The notes: generated by a model from the letters alone, not told the origin. A DNA stretch of 64,000 nucleotides from Lepas anatifera (GCA_034440635.1 JAOTON010000972.1:991001-1055000), one strand, 5' to 3'; shown: positions 46,845-58,698, counted from the first letter of the stretch. Translations and numbers: made by a program.

Positions 46845-46898
46845 TTATCATCTGCATGAACCTAAGTAAATGTGTGGTCGTGAAGTGAAAGTGGTTAA

Positions 46899-47345
46899 AG
46901 GGAATATGACACCTTGGTCAAATCCTTGAATTTAGTGTAATTAGGCGCACGTTTAGCCGAAAAGAATGAAACCACTCATTATTTCTCTAAAAAAATGTAC
47001 AATAAGCGTAATATTTTGATTTTAACACACCCTCTAGGAAAAGAAATAAATATCTGCCTGTGGATGATGTCATGATCTGGCAACCGCTATCCTACTTGAA
47101 ATGCTTCAAGGGCTTCGATTGGCTGATGCTCATCGTGACGTCAGCATATGTCGTCACACCAGCAGCTCACAAAAATGGTCGCCTGGCGAGAGGTACATGA
47201 GAGGTACATTTCGGGAAGGTCTTAGTTTTTTCTAGGGAAATATCGAGTTCCAAGACAAATGATATATAGAGTACCGGGTTTTCCGACTTGCTTTACAAAT
47301 TGGCTATCTCGGTTAAAATCACGTTATAAAGGTGCCACATTCCCT
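46899..47345. mobile_element. AGGGAATGTGGCACC MITE, copy 2
   Basis: Flanked by TTAA (46895-46898, 47346-47349). Inverted relative to 41096-41529, with the same core GATTGGCTGATGCTCATCGT and TGACGTCA near 47117-47144. Confidence 0.9.
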
Positions 47346-47349
47346 TTAA

Positions 47350-47984
47350 CGCTTTCAAAGACAGGCAATATGATCCAAATGTTTCACCCCCCCTGTCATC
47401 ACCAGTCCCGGGTCCATACCACCGTAAAACTTTCATGGTGACACCCCTGCTTCTTGACCAGAGACCATTTTATTTCTTATACATGCATCACCCATGCAAG
47501 AGCGTCGCTAGTGACCAAAATAAGGGGAGGCGAGTGTCAGTGAGGCTTTAGATCCTCACTGACCAAGAAGCTTTCACGTTGGCACAGAAAAACTCTTCAA
47601 ATTGGGACTCTCGTGGTGCACTACGAGTACGCATGCTCCTGGCGGAGCTGAGATTTTGTCTAGTTTCGGTTGAAATTGAAAATCATATATGATAAGTACG
47701 CAGCGCGTTGACCTCGCCGCTGGCACCACTTCTGACGCTCGTGCTCTCTGACGTGCAGCCACCCGTGGCGCCCCCTACTGGTGCACCGGCTCGATGAGGG
47801 ACCACATGAGGGTCCACTGACTCCCGTCCTTAGGGGGCGCTGATGAAGCGCCATTGGATTAGATGAGAGACAGGGTGCGGTCGTTGGCATGGAAATAACA
47901 CCTTCATTAGTTCGTGCATGCAGGCATTGGGTTATGGTAACAAGGTCAGTGAAGAGGAGATGCGCGGCAGTGGTAGAGGTCCAC
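47350..47984. other. Channel intron with CTCF-like motifs
   Basis: No exon recognised. CGCCCCCTACTGG at 47769-47781 is, on the - strand, CCAGTAGGGGGCG, a match to the vertebrate CTCF core. TAGGGGGCGC at 47831-47840 lies in the opposite orientation. Confidence 0.35.
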
Positions 47985-48115
47985 ATCCTGAGTCACTGAT
48001 CCCGGGTCCAAGGCCCGACGGGCTCTCTGAATGAAATAAACAACCTCCCAACATGCTTGAGTCGTCGACGCAGTATAACTAGGGCAGTTGGAGGATCGTC
48101 AAGTCCAACAAAAAT
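47985..48115 (+). mobile_element. Diverged SINE copy
   Basis: Matches the SINE family in fragments: TCACTGATCCCGGGTCCAAG, CTCTCTGAATGAA, CAACCTCCCAACATG, GGCAGTTGGAGGATCGTCAA. The A-box region is lost. Confidence 0.6.
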
Positions 48116-48644
48116 CTAATGCTATTCCATCAGACAGGGGGGACGGGTTGATTCCGCCCTCCCCGCATGTTTTTCTTTAAAATAAGATCTCAAAAACGGT
48201 TAGTGATATGCTCGTAAAAGTTTTTACATAAAACTAAATTGGGAAGCTTTTTATCACAGTTTGGAAACAATTTCTGAACCACGGGCGGGGCTATTCGCTT
48301 ATGACGGACCTATTCGCAGAGTGTTACCGTCCACTATGCGTTCTTCGTATAGCGAAGCCTTCCGTGACAGTGTTGAGAGCAGTTAAAGTGTTTGAGTAGT
48401 TTAAATTATATGTCAGGTTAAAGTCCATTCAAACATTCATATGATTTTCGACAGAGGCGGTTTTAAAACTCAAAGCCAGATTTTTATTGTAACTGGATTG
48501 CCCTCTTACAGAGTGCAGAGTGAGTACCTATATGGCAAAGGTACTGTTTACAGGACAGACGGGTAGAAGAAGTATCCATACTATACTCTCAAACCTATAT
48601 TGTATGAAACAGTATGCCATATGCACGCTTAGGTATTATAACTA

Positions 48645-48830
48645 GGGGATGAGGTGGCTTAGTGGATAGCACCCTTGTCTTCTAAGCCACTGGTCCCGGG
48701 TTCAAGTCCCGGTGAAGCCCCTGAATAAGTCGATCTGATCCCCAAAATCCCTTCCAACAGGGTGAGAGTTGGCGACGCCGTATGACCCTGGCAGTTGGAG
48801 CGTCGTTAAACCCCAACAATCATTATTATT
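48645..48830 (+). mobile_element. tRNA-derived SINE, copy 2, with target duplication
   Basis: Full-length copy of the family at 10454-10641, with A box TGGCTTAGTGG and B box GGTTCAAGTCC. It is flanked by a 10-bp duplication ATTATAACTA (48635-48644 and 48831-48840). The 3' end is an ATT repeat. Confidence 0.9.
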
Positions 48831-48840
48831 ATTATAACTA

Positions 48841-49934
48841 AGGCGGTTTTAGGCATGTGCAGGAGTATTTCAATACACTAGGTGAATGAATGGGACATGA
48901 ATATTGGGCATGCATTTGGTTCCAAGACCAAATATAGGACAATGCATCAATAGGCTGATCAAGGAGACAAGATAATTCAGAACTAAACATCCCGGCTTTG
49001 GTATGAGCTGATAAATTGGGAATTGGGATTTGGGAATTGGGATCCGCAATACCAATAGCCGAGAAATATATGTATGTATGTACATATCATGCCTTTGAGA
49101 CATTAAGAATTTGCATCTTGCCCCCCCCCCATTTTTCTTTCCCACATTCGCCTCTGAGGATTTTTCTACATTGTACATGCAGTTTCGATTTCAAAGATCG
49201 TAAGGAGTATCTATCGTTTGCAACAAATACAACAAAAAGTGGTAAAATAAATGTACCTATTTCACTATATAGTTGTGTCGTTGGAACCACCAACGAATTT
49301 TGAATTTTGGTATCACCGAAAGATATGACAATTTTTGCATTACTTCTCTGTCAACGGATACCAGATTTGTGAAAATAAACGTGCAGGGCCATGGCAAGAG
49401 ATATGGAGAACCTAAGAATCAGTTCAAAATGTATATGTTGCACAAACCTGGCCATCATTTTCTAAATTTGAAAGTTTTCTTTTTTGAAAATGGAGATTAG
49501 CGTGACACATATCAATCCCATTTTGTGTTTTCGAATATGGACGAGTAGATTTTGAGGTCTTAGGGTGGGGGGGAGCGGGGGATGTGCCCCTCCCTGACAG
49601 GTAAAGGGGTAGCCAGGAGCCTGATAGGAATGGGGTTAAGTCAGCATCGTATACCTCCAAGGACCCCTGCCGTACACCCGATCATTCTTTATTTCCTTCA
49701 AATTTGGTTAATACGGGGTTCCAGGGCGCTGCTTCGATTGGTCATTTCAAAGATCACCTTCTAAGTATATCTTTAACTGCCCATAACTCGACGATTATAA
49801 AGGCTATACATACCACATATACAAGGCTATTATCAAACACGCGGTGGAGACGGGTCTAGCGTCAACGTGCAGTGGAGGGGGCTCCGAAAGTGCCCCCTGA
49901 GATCTAAAAAAGCAAGAGAGTTAGAAAAACACCC
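48841..49934. other. Channel intron with partial TIR-element end
   Basis: Mostly unique. 49500-49640 matches the right end of the element at 3014-4570 (GATTTTGAGGTCTTAGGGTG; GGGGTAGCCAGGAGCCTGAT). 49860-49930 resembles the terminal part of a GGTCA element (GGGGGCTCCGAAAGTGCCCC). Confidence 0.45.
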
Positions 49935-49938
49935 TTAA

Positions 49939-50957
49939 CACGCGCCCCACTTGCGGGGGCAAAATTCGCCCTCCTCCTGGTTTTCCCCAGATAGCTAAAA
50001 ACAAACAGAGGCAGAACAACAAAATTTACAGTACCCTATCCCTGATCAATTCTACACATCTGACCAATTTTTTACTTAAGGTCATGTCAGGTCAAGGAGC
50101 TATTCAAGGTCAAGTGACCCAACCTCAAAACCAGAATTCACGAGTTTGAAGCGGCGCCCAGGGAACATCAGCGAACCGATCAGTTTGAATCTTCCACAAT
50201 ATGATAAGGTCATTAAGGTCTAAAAATCTGCTATCTTTGAATTTTGATATTGTTGACCTAAGGTGGGGCAAATTTTTGGTCACCCTATTATAAGTCTATG
50301 GTGAAAAATAGAATGGGCTCGTTTTCAGTAAATACTGGATAGATAAAGCTGAAAATCCTCAAACCGTCTATTCTTACCACGATCTTGACGATTAAGTTGA
50401 GCTTTTGAGCATCTGACCTCTCAAAGGTCATATCAGGTCACGGGAGTAAAGAGTAATTGTTTTGCCCATAACTTCTCACTGAATTGAGATAAAGCTCCCA
50501 TTTTGCTTGTATTGTGCTTATATTGTCACGGGGAGTCGATTGATATGCAACATGACCATACCAGGTCACTCTGTGACCCTGACCTCGCTCGAGGTCAGGT
50601 TATTTTCACTATTTGACCTAGCAAGGTCATATTATACATAATTCGATTTGCCGCGATGAGAGGAATCCAATGATGCATAAATATTTGCTCTAGCTCCCTC
50701 GAGCGCAGATCTAGAGAGAGAAACGTACACTGCTCTGTTGTAAGCCTATGGAGCCTTCTTTGACCTATGCTGAACTCAATATTGACCTGACATAAAAATT
50801 CCTTGTATAAAATCTCTTCGTCTTGTCAAGAGCTTTCGAACGCCGCCCGTAATTTTCCTCTAGCTTTCGTGGGGAACGAGATACGGAGGGGAGGGGGGCG
50901 AAAAACACCCCCACCCCAGCGGGGCGCATCATGCCAGGGATGCCAGCGGGGCGCGCG
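49939..50957. mobile_element. GGTCA-rich TTAA element (CACGCGCCCC ends)
   Basis: Flanked by TTAA (49935-49938, 50958-50961). Ends CACGCGCCCCACTTGCGGGG and CCAGCGGGGCGCGCG. Dense TGACC/GGTCA, 1019 bp. Confidence 0.9.
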
Positions 50958-51120
50958 TTAAAAAACATTTGTCTCCCAGAATTACCGAAGTTCCCTGTCC
51001 TTTTCAACGAAACCATTACGTTTTTCACGATTTCTTGCCCTGTTGCCTGTTCCAAACAACCAGCCTGGATCCACCGCCGTGTGCGGGCAGTCACCTATCC
51101 AACCATAGAATAGTACCTAC

Positions 51121-51252
51121 CGGTGGCGTAGATGTGGGTGCAGTCGCCGGTGATGTTGGAGACCAGGTCCAGCTGCGGCAGTTCGATAGGATCCACCTCC
51201 AGCGGCACCCGCCGGTCCCAGAGGAACACCAGGTCGTCGGTAGTGTGCGATA
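51121..51252 (-). CDS. Cys-loop chloride channel subunit, exon before M1
   Basis: 132 nt, acceptor CTGTTGACAG|TA, donor CCACCG|GTAGGT; enters with two bases and leaves with one, matching both neighbours. Encodes SHTTDDLVFLWDRRVPLEVD, then PIELPQLDLVSNITGDCTHIYAT. ESLSHTTDDL.F.W and IELPQLDL are conserved in arthropod anion channels of this clade. The Cys in GDCTHIY pairs with that in SFTC of the next exon (second disulfide, around ligand loop C). NIT is an N-glycosylation sequon. The acceptor abuts the 42-bp minisatellite, which copies it many times. Confidence 0.93.
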
Positions 51253-52550
51253 CTGTCAACAGCGCCACCAACCAGCGGTAAACACCGTGCGGCACTGTCA
51301 ACAGCGCCACCAACCAGCGGCAAACACCGTGCGACACTGCCAACAGCGCCGCCAACCAGCGGTAAAAACCGCGCGACACTGTCAACAGCGACACAAACCA
51401 GCGGTAAACACCGCGCGACACTGTCAACAGCGCCGCCAACCAGCGGTAAAAACCGCGCGACACTGTCAAAAGCGCCACCAAACAGCGATAAACACCATGC
51501 GACACTGTCAACAGCGCCACCAACCAGCGGTAAACACCGTGCGACACTGCCAACAGCAACACCAACCAGCGGTAAACACCGTGCGACACTGTCAACAGCG
51601 ACACCAACCAGCGGTAAAAACCGCGCGACACTGTCAACAGCGACACCAAACAGCGATAAACACCGTGCGACACTGTCAACAGCCCCACCAACCAGCGGTA
51701 AAAACCGCGCGACACTGTCAACAGCACCACCAACCAGCGGTAAACACCGCGCGACACTGTCAACAGTGCCACCAACCAGCGGTGAACGCCGTGCGACACT
51801 GTCAACCCGCCACCAACCAGCGGTAAAGCCGCGCGACACTGCCAACAGCGCCACCAACCAGCGGTAAACACCGTGCGACACTGTCAACAGCGCCACCAAC
51901 CAGCGGTAAACGCCGTGCGACACTGTCAACAGCCCCACCAACCAGCGGTAAAAACCGCGCGACACTGTCAACAGCGCCACCAACCAGCGGTAAAAACCGC
52001 GCGACACTGTCAACAGCGCCACCAACCAGCGGTAAAAACCGCGCGACACTGTCAACAGCGCCACCAACCAGCGGTAAAAACCGCGCGACACTGTCAACAG
52101 CGCCACTAACCAGCGGTAAACACCGTGCAACACTGTCAACAGCGCCACCAACCAGTGGTAAAAACCGCGCGACACTGTCAAAAGCGCCACCAAACAGCGA
52201 TAAACATCGTGCGACACGGTCAACAGCGTCACCAACCAGCGGTAAACGCCGTGCGACACTGCCGACAGCCCCACCAACCAGCGGTAAACACCGTGCGACA
52301 CTTTCAACAGCGCCACCAACCAGCGGTAAACGCCGTGCGACACTGTCAACAGCCCCACCAACCAGCGGTCAAAGCCGTGCGACACTTTCAACAGCGCCAC
52401 CAAACAGCGGTAAACGCCGTGCGACACTTTCAACAGAGCCACCAACCAGCGGTCAACACTGTGCGACACTGTCAACAGCGCCACCAACCAGCGGTAAACG
52501 CCGAGCAACACGGTCAAAAGCCCCACCAACCAGCGGTAAACGCCGCCCCA
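51253..52550. repeat. 42-bp minisatellite, about 31 copies, derived from the adjoining splice acceptor
   Basis: Unit on the + strand: GCGACACTGTCAACAGCGCC followed by ACCAACCAGCGGTAAACACC and GT. Copies vary at AACACC/AAAACC/AACGCC and GCGCC/GCAAC/GCCCC. On the - strand each unit ends CGCTGTTGACAG|TGTCGCAC, nearly identical to the true acceptor CGCTGTTGACAG|TATCGCAC of the exon at 51252. Because 42 is divisible by three, long frames run through several registers on both strands, up to 470 codons; they are not genes. Confidence 0.95.
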
Positions 52551-53484
52551 GCTGAGTTTCGCTGGAGCTCACACTGCACAGGTGGAGAAACGCAGGGCAC
52601 ATCAGCAGGGATGTCAATATCATATGGTTAAGGGGCAGCACGGTCTGATAGCGTGATAGAGACACAGGCATTCAGGGGGTGGGAAAAACCATTGTGCAGC
52701 TCTTCAAGGGGTGCCATCTGCAGCACAGATGCGCTCATGCTACGATGTAGGGAGGGGGACCAGTCACTCTTCTTCACACGCGATGCGTGTGACGATGACA
52801 ACACTTCACATCCAGCAGGCGCGAGCGACAACGTCATCTGACCATCGCAGAGTAAAACAAGTCACAAGCACGTTCCCTTCAGAAAACGAACATTTGTCCT
52901 GACAGGTGTACCCCACTGATATATGTGAGAAGAAGACTTTAGTGTTGCCCACAAAATTTCGATTTCCAACTGTCTTATAAAAATAGCTTGACATTCTATT
53001 TCTAAGCAACTAGAGACAGTAGAATCCTGAAGGGACAACAGGGACATATTTTAGATGAGCAAATTCGTTTTGCTCCAAATGTACTTGGAAATGGACTGCA
53101 ATCTTTGTTTTGCTTTTCTTTTCGAGAAAAAAAAACATGTTTTACTTTCAGCTTCACCAGATAGCTGACAACTGCTCTTGAAAAGCAGCCTACTAAAGGT
53201 TGCCATCTCTAATAAAGAAGTGGTTCGGCCGGCTGCAGCCATCGGAGTTGGCGTGCACCCGCCAACGCAAAAACACGCCACTCCGCAAGTAACGATCGGA
53301 CTTACGGGCGCCGCCGGCTGCGTGACATTTCTACAGCAAACACACGGTCAGCCCAGACCCACGCTCTCAGCGCCACTGTAAAACACCGCCCGTCTAGCCC
53401 CGCCGCCACTTAGTGTATGAGCAATGGCAGCTAAGACAAATATCGTGCAGCCAGCACGTGCCACGCGGCCCGCCCCTGACTCAC
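52551..53484. other. Channel intron, nothing recognised
   Basis: Unique-looking intron sequence between the minisatellite and the Cys-loop exon. Confidence 0.35.
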
Positions 53485-53567
53485 GGCTCTCAATCTTCAT
53501 GGAGCATTGCTGGGTGTCGTGAGGGTAGTACTGGAAGTTCATCGCACACGACAGCACCAGCGTCAGC
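53485..53567 (-). CDS. Cys-loop chloride channel subunit, 83-nt Cys-loop exon
   Basis: Acceptor TTTGGCCGCAG|G, donor GAGAGCC|GTGAGT. Encodes LTLVLSCAMNFQYYPHDTQQ and CSMKIES. The two cysteines are separated by exactly 13 residues with an aromatic and P-x-D in the loop, the defining signature of the superfamily. An 83-nt exon at this place is a classical feature of these genes. The five exons found here sum to 868 nt with all phases consistent, ending at the stop. Exons for the N-terminal ligand-binding part, which should precede it at higher coordinates, were not found up to 64000. Confidence 0.93.
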
Positions 53568-54035
53568 CTGCGGCCAAACAGGGAGGTGACGTCACGCGCG
53601 CGTACTGGACGGTCGCATGGTCCGCTGGACACGCAATCACGCACTTTGGCCGCTGCGTGGCTAATGGTTATGGGACCATGGTTAGTCCCATGGGGTCTCT
53701 GTGCGTGCAGTCAAATTATTTTACAATTAAAGTTTCTTTATTGCTTGCAATTTGGACTTGACAAATGCGCCTGCTACTGCGATCGTATAGCATCTAAGGA
53801 GGGCGGAAACCGCTGAATTGAGCTGGATCAGATGTCTATAAACTAGAACAGAATAAGCGCTCACTCTGACCTCACGTAACATGCGATCAATTCCATACTG
53901 ATTGGTATATATGCATTAGAGATGGAAGACGGGCAATTTTGCAGGCCCGGGCTGGACCTATTACTGTTTTAAGTTCGACACAACCCAGGATTCAGAAAGT
54001 AATACCCAAATAAGCCTGGGCAGCCCCGATCCCAG
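53568..54035. other. Channel upstream intron, decayed GGGCC-type repeat
   Basis: 53930-54010 contains CAGGCCCGGGCTGGACC and AAGCCTGGGCAGCCC, like the hAT-type debris at 55820-55925. Otherwise nothing recognised. Confidence 0.35.
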
Positions 54036-54270
54036 AAAAAAAGAACAAAGTAAAAGTTATTCAACGCATATTTCCTGAAGTTTTGGGGTCCAGATCCTTA
54101 AAGATTATTGACCTATGATGTCACAGTATGGTGTATTTCCTATAACATACACTATAACTACTATATAGTATACACTATAGCAACTGTTGGGCCGGAAATG
54201 AGGACTTAACTTGACCAATGCCCTTTGACATTGACCTCAAAATTTGCTGCTCATTTGATAAGGAAATGGC
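54036..54270. repeat. Repeat shared with 59450-59990
   Basis: ATGATGTCACAGTATGGTGT, ACTATAGCAACTGTTGGGCC, GGAAATGAGGACTTAACTTG and TTGACATTGACC have counterparts in the element at 59144-60357. Confidence 0.55.
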
Positions 54271-56447
54271 TCATCAGTTTCGCTTTGTCATCTGAGCTTG
54301 CAACATCTCTCCATAGATGTCACAGTGCATGTAGGCGCCCCGGCAAACTAATTACGCCCGGAATTCGCATGCTGTGCAACAAGGCCAGTTAAATTGAAAC
54401 GGCGGGGAGTGATTGATGGATGACACAACTAAAGCGACTATTGGTAAGTGGGTACAAACTTAAACAGATTAAAACAGCATGTTTCTAACCCTGAAATAAA
54501 CTCCTCTGCAGATTTCTGATATCGATTTAGCCAAAATTAACATGTATTGAAATGCATAATTACCCTCTCTTAATTTCTGCATGCATATATGTTCGCACAT
54601 GTTACATACGTACGTTATATCATATGCATACTAACATATATTTTCCCGAAAATAAAACAAAAGTACGCTCTAACTTAACAAACAGCGCAAAAGCACAAAC
54701 GTGAATTTGCGCCCTAACATGTACGATTATTTTATAGGATCGAAGGCTCTTCTAAGGTGATGTCAAGATCTTAAGTGTATCCTATACCTACACAAGCTCA
54801 CGTAATTATCTTTGGAATTATTGAATTCGGCTATTCGATTAGATGTCGGTGTTAGGAAAGGGAGGCTGCTTTGCCTGGATGCTGCAACTTTCGGAATTTT
54901 GGCCAACGGATGGACGCAGAGAGGACGACCGAATTTATCACCTGACATGACAGCTCCTGCTCATGCGATCGCACATTGGCTATAGTATATTCAAAGGATG
55001 ATTCTATAAATGACCACTGGCATCTTCTACGAATGTGCACCTGTTTGATGCTGTGGGTTTATACTATGGGGACCCTGTGACTGCTCAAATGAGTCATTTG
55101 AGCCTGTTTGGTGAGATACTACGGCCTCTCTAGATTTGAAGAACGCAGTGCACTGCAATTTGAGGAGGTATAGGCATGCTCATCATAGGTTAACGAAAGT
55201 ATGTTCTTACCCTCCGATTTCGAACTGGTGGGCTCCATGGTAAAGCAAAATGACTAGGCCTATTTTATGTTTAGATTATTTTTATCATACGCGTCGGAAA
55301 AGGGGGGCAGGGGGGGCCTGGCCCCCTCACTTTTTGCCAAAAATTTCCTGATCTCAGTCAAAATGAGAGAAAGCCGGACATTCTTATATCCAGCCGCTGC
55401 GGAAGGCAACGAGGAGCCCAAATTCGAACAGTTTTTGGTCCTGAGGATGAAAGTTTTTTGTCAGCATCATGTTGAAGTTTGGCTGGCCCCCCACTTTTTT
55501 GCCGGTGGCGACACTTATGATTTTTATGTTTCAGGTTATTTAAAAATTTAGGTATATTCTATTAAAATTATTTACTTATTTTATGAGGTAAGGGGTACTA
55601 GGTCTGGGTTCCTTCTTTCATGCTGCAAAGCCTCATGACGAGGCTTATAACCTAGGCTCACGAACCAGGGTTCATGAATCTCAGCAACTATTTTTTCAGT
55701 GTACTCTGATTCTTAGGAGTGTGTTTTAGGCACTTTGATAAGGAAAAACGATGACGCTTACCTTATTTTTATGAGGGTAGACTTACTCGATTTGGGTCGT
55801 TTCAAGAGGTGGGAATTTGCTAGGCCCGGAGGCCCCCGGCAAAAGCCCGGCCCAGGCCTGCGGGCTTTGACTGGGCCCGAAGAACTTATATGAGCCCATG
55901 CCGGGCTGATACCGGGCTTTATCAAGGTTGATTCTTGGCTTCATCAGTGTCGGACACAAAACAAATTTTCTATAAAATGAAGATTTTTAAACCAAAACAG
56001 GTTTTCCATACCAATAAAACAATAGGATAATCCCATTTTTACCAGCAGGCTTTGCAGAATCAATAAAGGATTAATTTGAGGACATGGTTTTTAAGACACA
56101 CATCACACACCTAAAACATTTTCTTGATTTGGCCCTGTTGCTGCTTCAGGCTCCATTAAGCAAGTTACCAAAATTTGTATCAAATTATGTCATGCGTACA
56201 GAAATGCACAAATATACACTGTAACGTTAAGCTTATAATCCCCTAGTGATAATATGGGTAGATCAGAGATAAACTATGACAATCAGAGATATGGCAAACC
56301 TGGCATCTGTTTTCTCATATTTCATCTAAATTTGGCAAATCCAATTTTTGGTATACTGTCGTTGTAGCACCTTTGCGCGTGAAGTTACAAAAATGCTGCG
56401 TTTACAATGGAAGGAAATATGAGGAAATTAATTACTTCGAAACAATT
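54271..56447. other. Upstream intron or intergenic, repeat debris only
   Basis: AT-rich. 55286-55500 carries CGCGTCGGAAAAGGGGGGCA and GGCTGGCCCCCCAC, a decayed G-rich MITE (similar start at 58589). 55820-55925 has repeated GGCCCGG/CCCGGGC words typical of hAT-like termini. No supported exon. Confidence 0.35.
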
Positions 56448-56778
56448 TTAACCCGCGCCCGTCCAGGGGTCCGGCGCCACCCTCGCCCCACTGGAAGGCA
56501 TCGATGGCCCTTCTAACTCCGAAAATATGGGGTTTAGCGCAAATCTGCAAGTGCATTAGAAAGCTCGCGTAAATTCGGTAAGACATTATTTCGCAGGTTT
56601 AAGCGCTCAGGTCAATGGTTTGACCTCCGCATGTCAAGTTAGGTCACGATACGCTATTTTCTGCTGAGTATTTTAAAGATCAAAATATTGAGCTCATTGC
56701 AAATTTTTTCAGAGAAATCATAAGTGGTTTAATTACATTAAATTCCAGAATTCGACCCAGGTGCCACATTCCCTTTAA
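56448..56778. mobile_element. Chimeric short element: GGTCA-type left end fused to MITE right end
   Basis: Starts TTAA|CCCGCGCCCGTCCAGGGG (family of 36982-37942) and runs about 210 bp into that family. At about 56660 it switches to the right half of the AGGGAATGTGGCACC MITE, ending GTGCCACATTCCCT|TTAA. Confidence 0.7.
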
Positions 56779-58697
56779 GGTATCCCGAGAGCAGGCTCCT
56801 CATCTTTGTCAGCAGGTAGACATTGGGTTCTTCCTTGGATAGCGAACATTAGACGGGAGTATGGGCTTACCTATATCTGTCTTGTACCTGGCCATCTTGC
56901 TAGTTATTTAGGCGGATAATAGACATACCCATACCCGTTTTGTCCCAGAACAGCTTGCAAGTTATTCAGATAATAAAAACAGGGTGCCATAACATACAAA
57001 AAACCGCCAACGCTTATGCCCCGAGAACTCCAGCAATCTCAAACGGGCGCGGCACCCCACCATCAAATAATACTTTGCTCTGAAACCAATGGTTTTCACG
57101 ACCTTCAGATCCACAACGTAAACAGTTATTGCCATGTTAACGAGGCCGGCGCACGCTCTTCATTTTACATTGTGCTCAATAACAATCCGTAATGCTTGCG
57201 TCAGTTTATCAGCCAGTACGACTGTCACCGGCGAGACACCGTGGGTCCACGAATGCTCAGCCTATTGGCCCCGGGATGCCACGGTTCAATGCCCCTGGCT
57301 CGGCTCCGGCTCTGATTCGTTTAGAATGACTGAAATCAGCTTTATGGCTAGTGCTAGTGCCATTCAACATCATAAAACATACGGAGGCAAACAACGGGGG
57401 ATCCTCAGTCCGTCCAAATGTCAAACCATCCAAAGATCATATCGTCTACAGCACAAAACGTCACACGATGAAGTGCCCGAAGTCAAATGATCCAAGAGGG
57501 GCCCACAGGTAAAAAATCAACGGATCATAAGACCAGGAGTTAAACCATTTGAAGTGGAAAACCAGCAAATTAAATTAGTACTCCCCAAGCCAAAGATAAT
57601 GTTCACACGTTAAAACACCATACACGTTGCCGTGGGGAAAAACCATTTACCGACTCACGGATGCTCGAGATTTTCCTGAGCTATGCTGGCCAGATCCCAC
57701 TTTTCTGACCTCTGGTAACAAAACAAAAACATAATTGAGGTAAAGGTGAAGGTGGGCTCCATGTGTATGTATTTTACAACGCGCAAGAACATATGTTTAT
57801 GCATGAATGACAAAACTATTATTCTTGACTAGTATCAACATATGTTTTTGGGGGGAGGGAACTACTAGCCGTGTTCTTGGACCATTCTGTCCACCGACAC
57901 ACCTTATTGGCAGCTTTACCCGTGCATGCATGTTTTATTGTTTTTTATACCTCTACCGGCCATACGCGTTTTTTTGCATGTTGTGCTCTCTGTCTGCCAT
58001 GTGCCTACACTTTACCTGAGTGGTTGATTTGGTCAGCCGGCTGCCATACATGCTAAGGCGATAGCGGCGGTTACACAGGTGGCAGCTATTACGGCTCCCA
58101 AGTCGGCCCTTTCGCGCCGCTGCAATGGAGTGGACCAATGGTGGGACCCATATAACTGACCCACCGCACGCAGCTGCCGCCACGGTATTTACTCAGGTAT
58201 AAGGAGGGCCAGGACTGGGTTCGGTGGCCCGGCACTGCTCGATTTCTGTTCAGCGGAGGCAGAGGTGTCAGAGAGCAGGTTGAAGCAGTTGCACTCCAGT
58301 ACCATTGTTTCATGCTGGTCTTAGACAGCATGCGGGAGCAAAAGAAAACGGAAAATATATGAGATTCAAACATTACAGTTCCACTGAATGATTGTCTGCA
58401 ATGTAAATATTATTGCACCAGATGGAATGGCTTGCACACAGCCATTGGTCAATGGCGAATGCTATGTACTGACGTCATCGCATTGAACGAGCCAGAGTAG
58501 CGGTGAATGTACCACAATAGCCTGGTGTTGACATGATACACAAAGCCATGCCAGAGAGCCGAAACACACGAGTCACTTATAACCACACGCGTCGGAATAC
58601 GGGGGGGCAGGGGGGCAGAGTGGTTTTGATTCGTACTTTTCGGTAACAAAATCCGATTTGAGCGAATTCGGGAAGAAAAAGTAAATTTGTGTAGCTA
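56779..58697. other. Unassigned intron or intergenic sequence
   Basis: No exon supported on either strand. A G-rich patch at 58589-58620 (ACGCGTCGGAATACGGGGGG) is a MITE-like end. Confidence 0.3.
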
Positions 58698-58698
58698 G

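Noticed and set aside
51117..52529. Very long open frames (up to 470 codons) on both strands with Ala/Val/Leu- or His/Gln-rich repeats
   Set aside because: They arise because the 42-bp minisatellite unit is divisible by three and lacks stops in several registers. Both strands are open at once, and the region is an intron of the channel gene.
51253..52550. CRISPR-like direct repeats
   Set aside because: Head-to-tail repeats with no unique spacers, in a eukaryotic intron.
55215..55236. Possible first exon on the - strand (ATG followed by MEPTSSKSEG and a GTAAGA donor)
   Set aside because: Only about 22 bases long, no matching partner exon, and it does not resemble a signal peptide for the channel.
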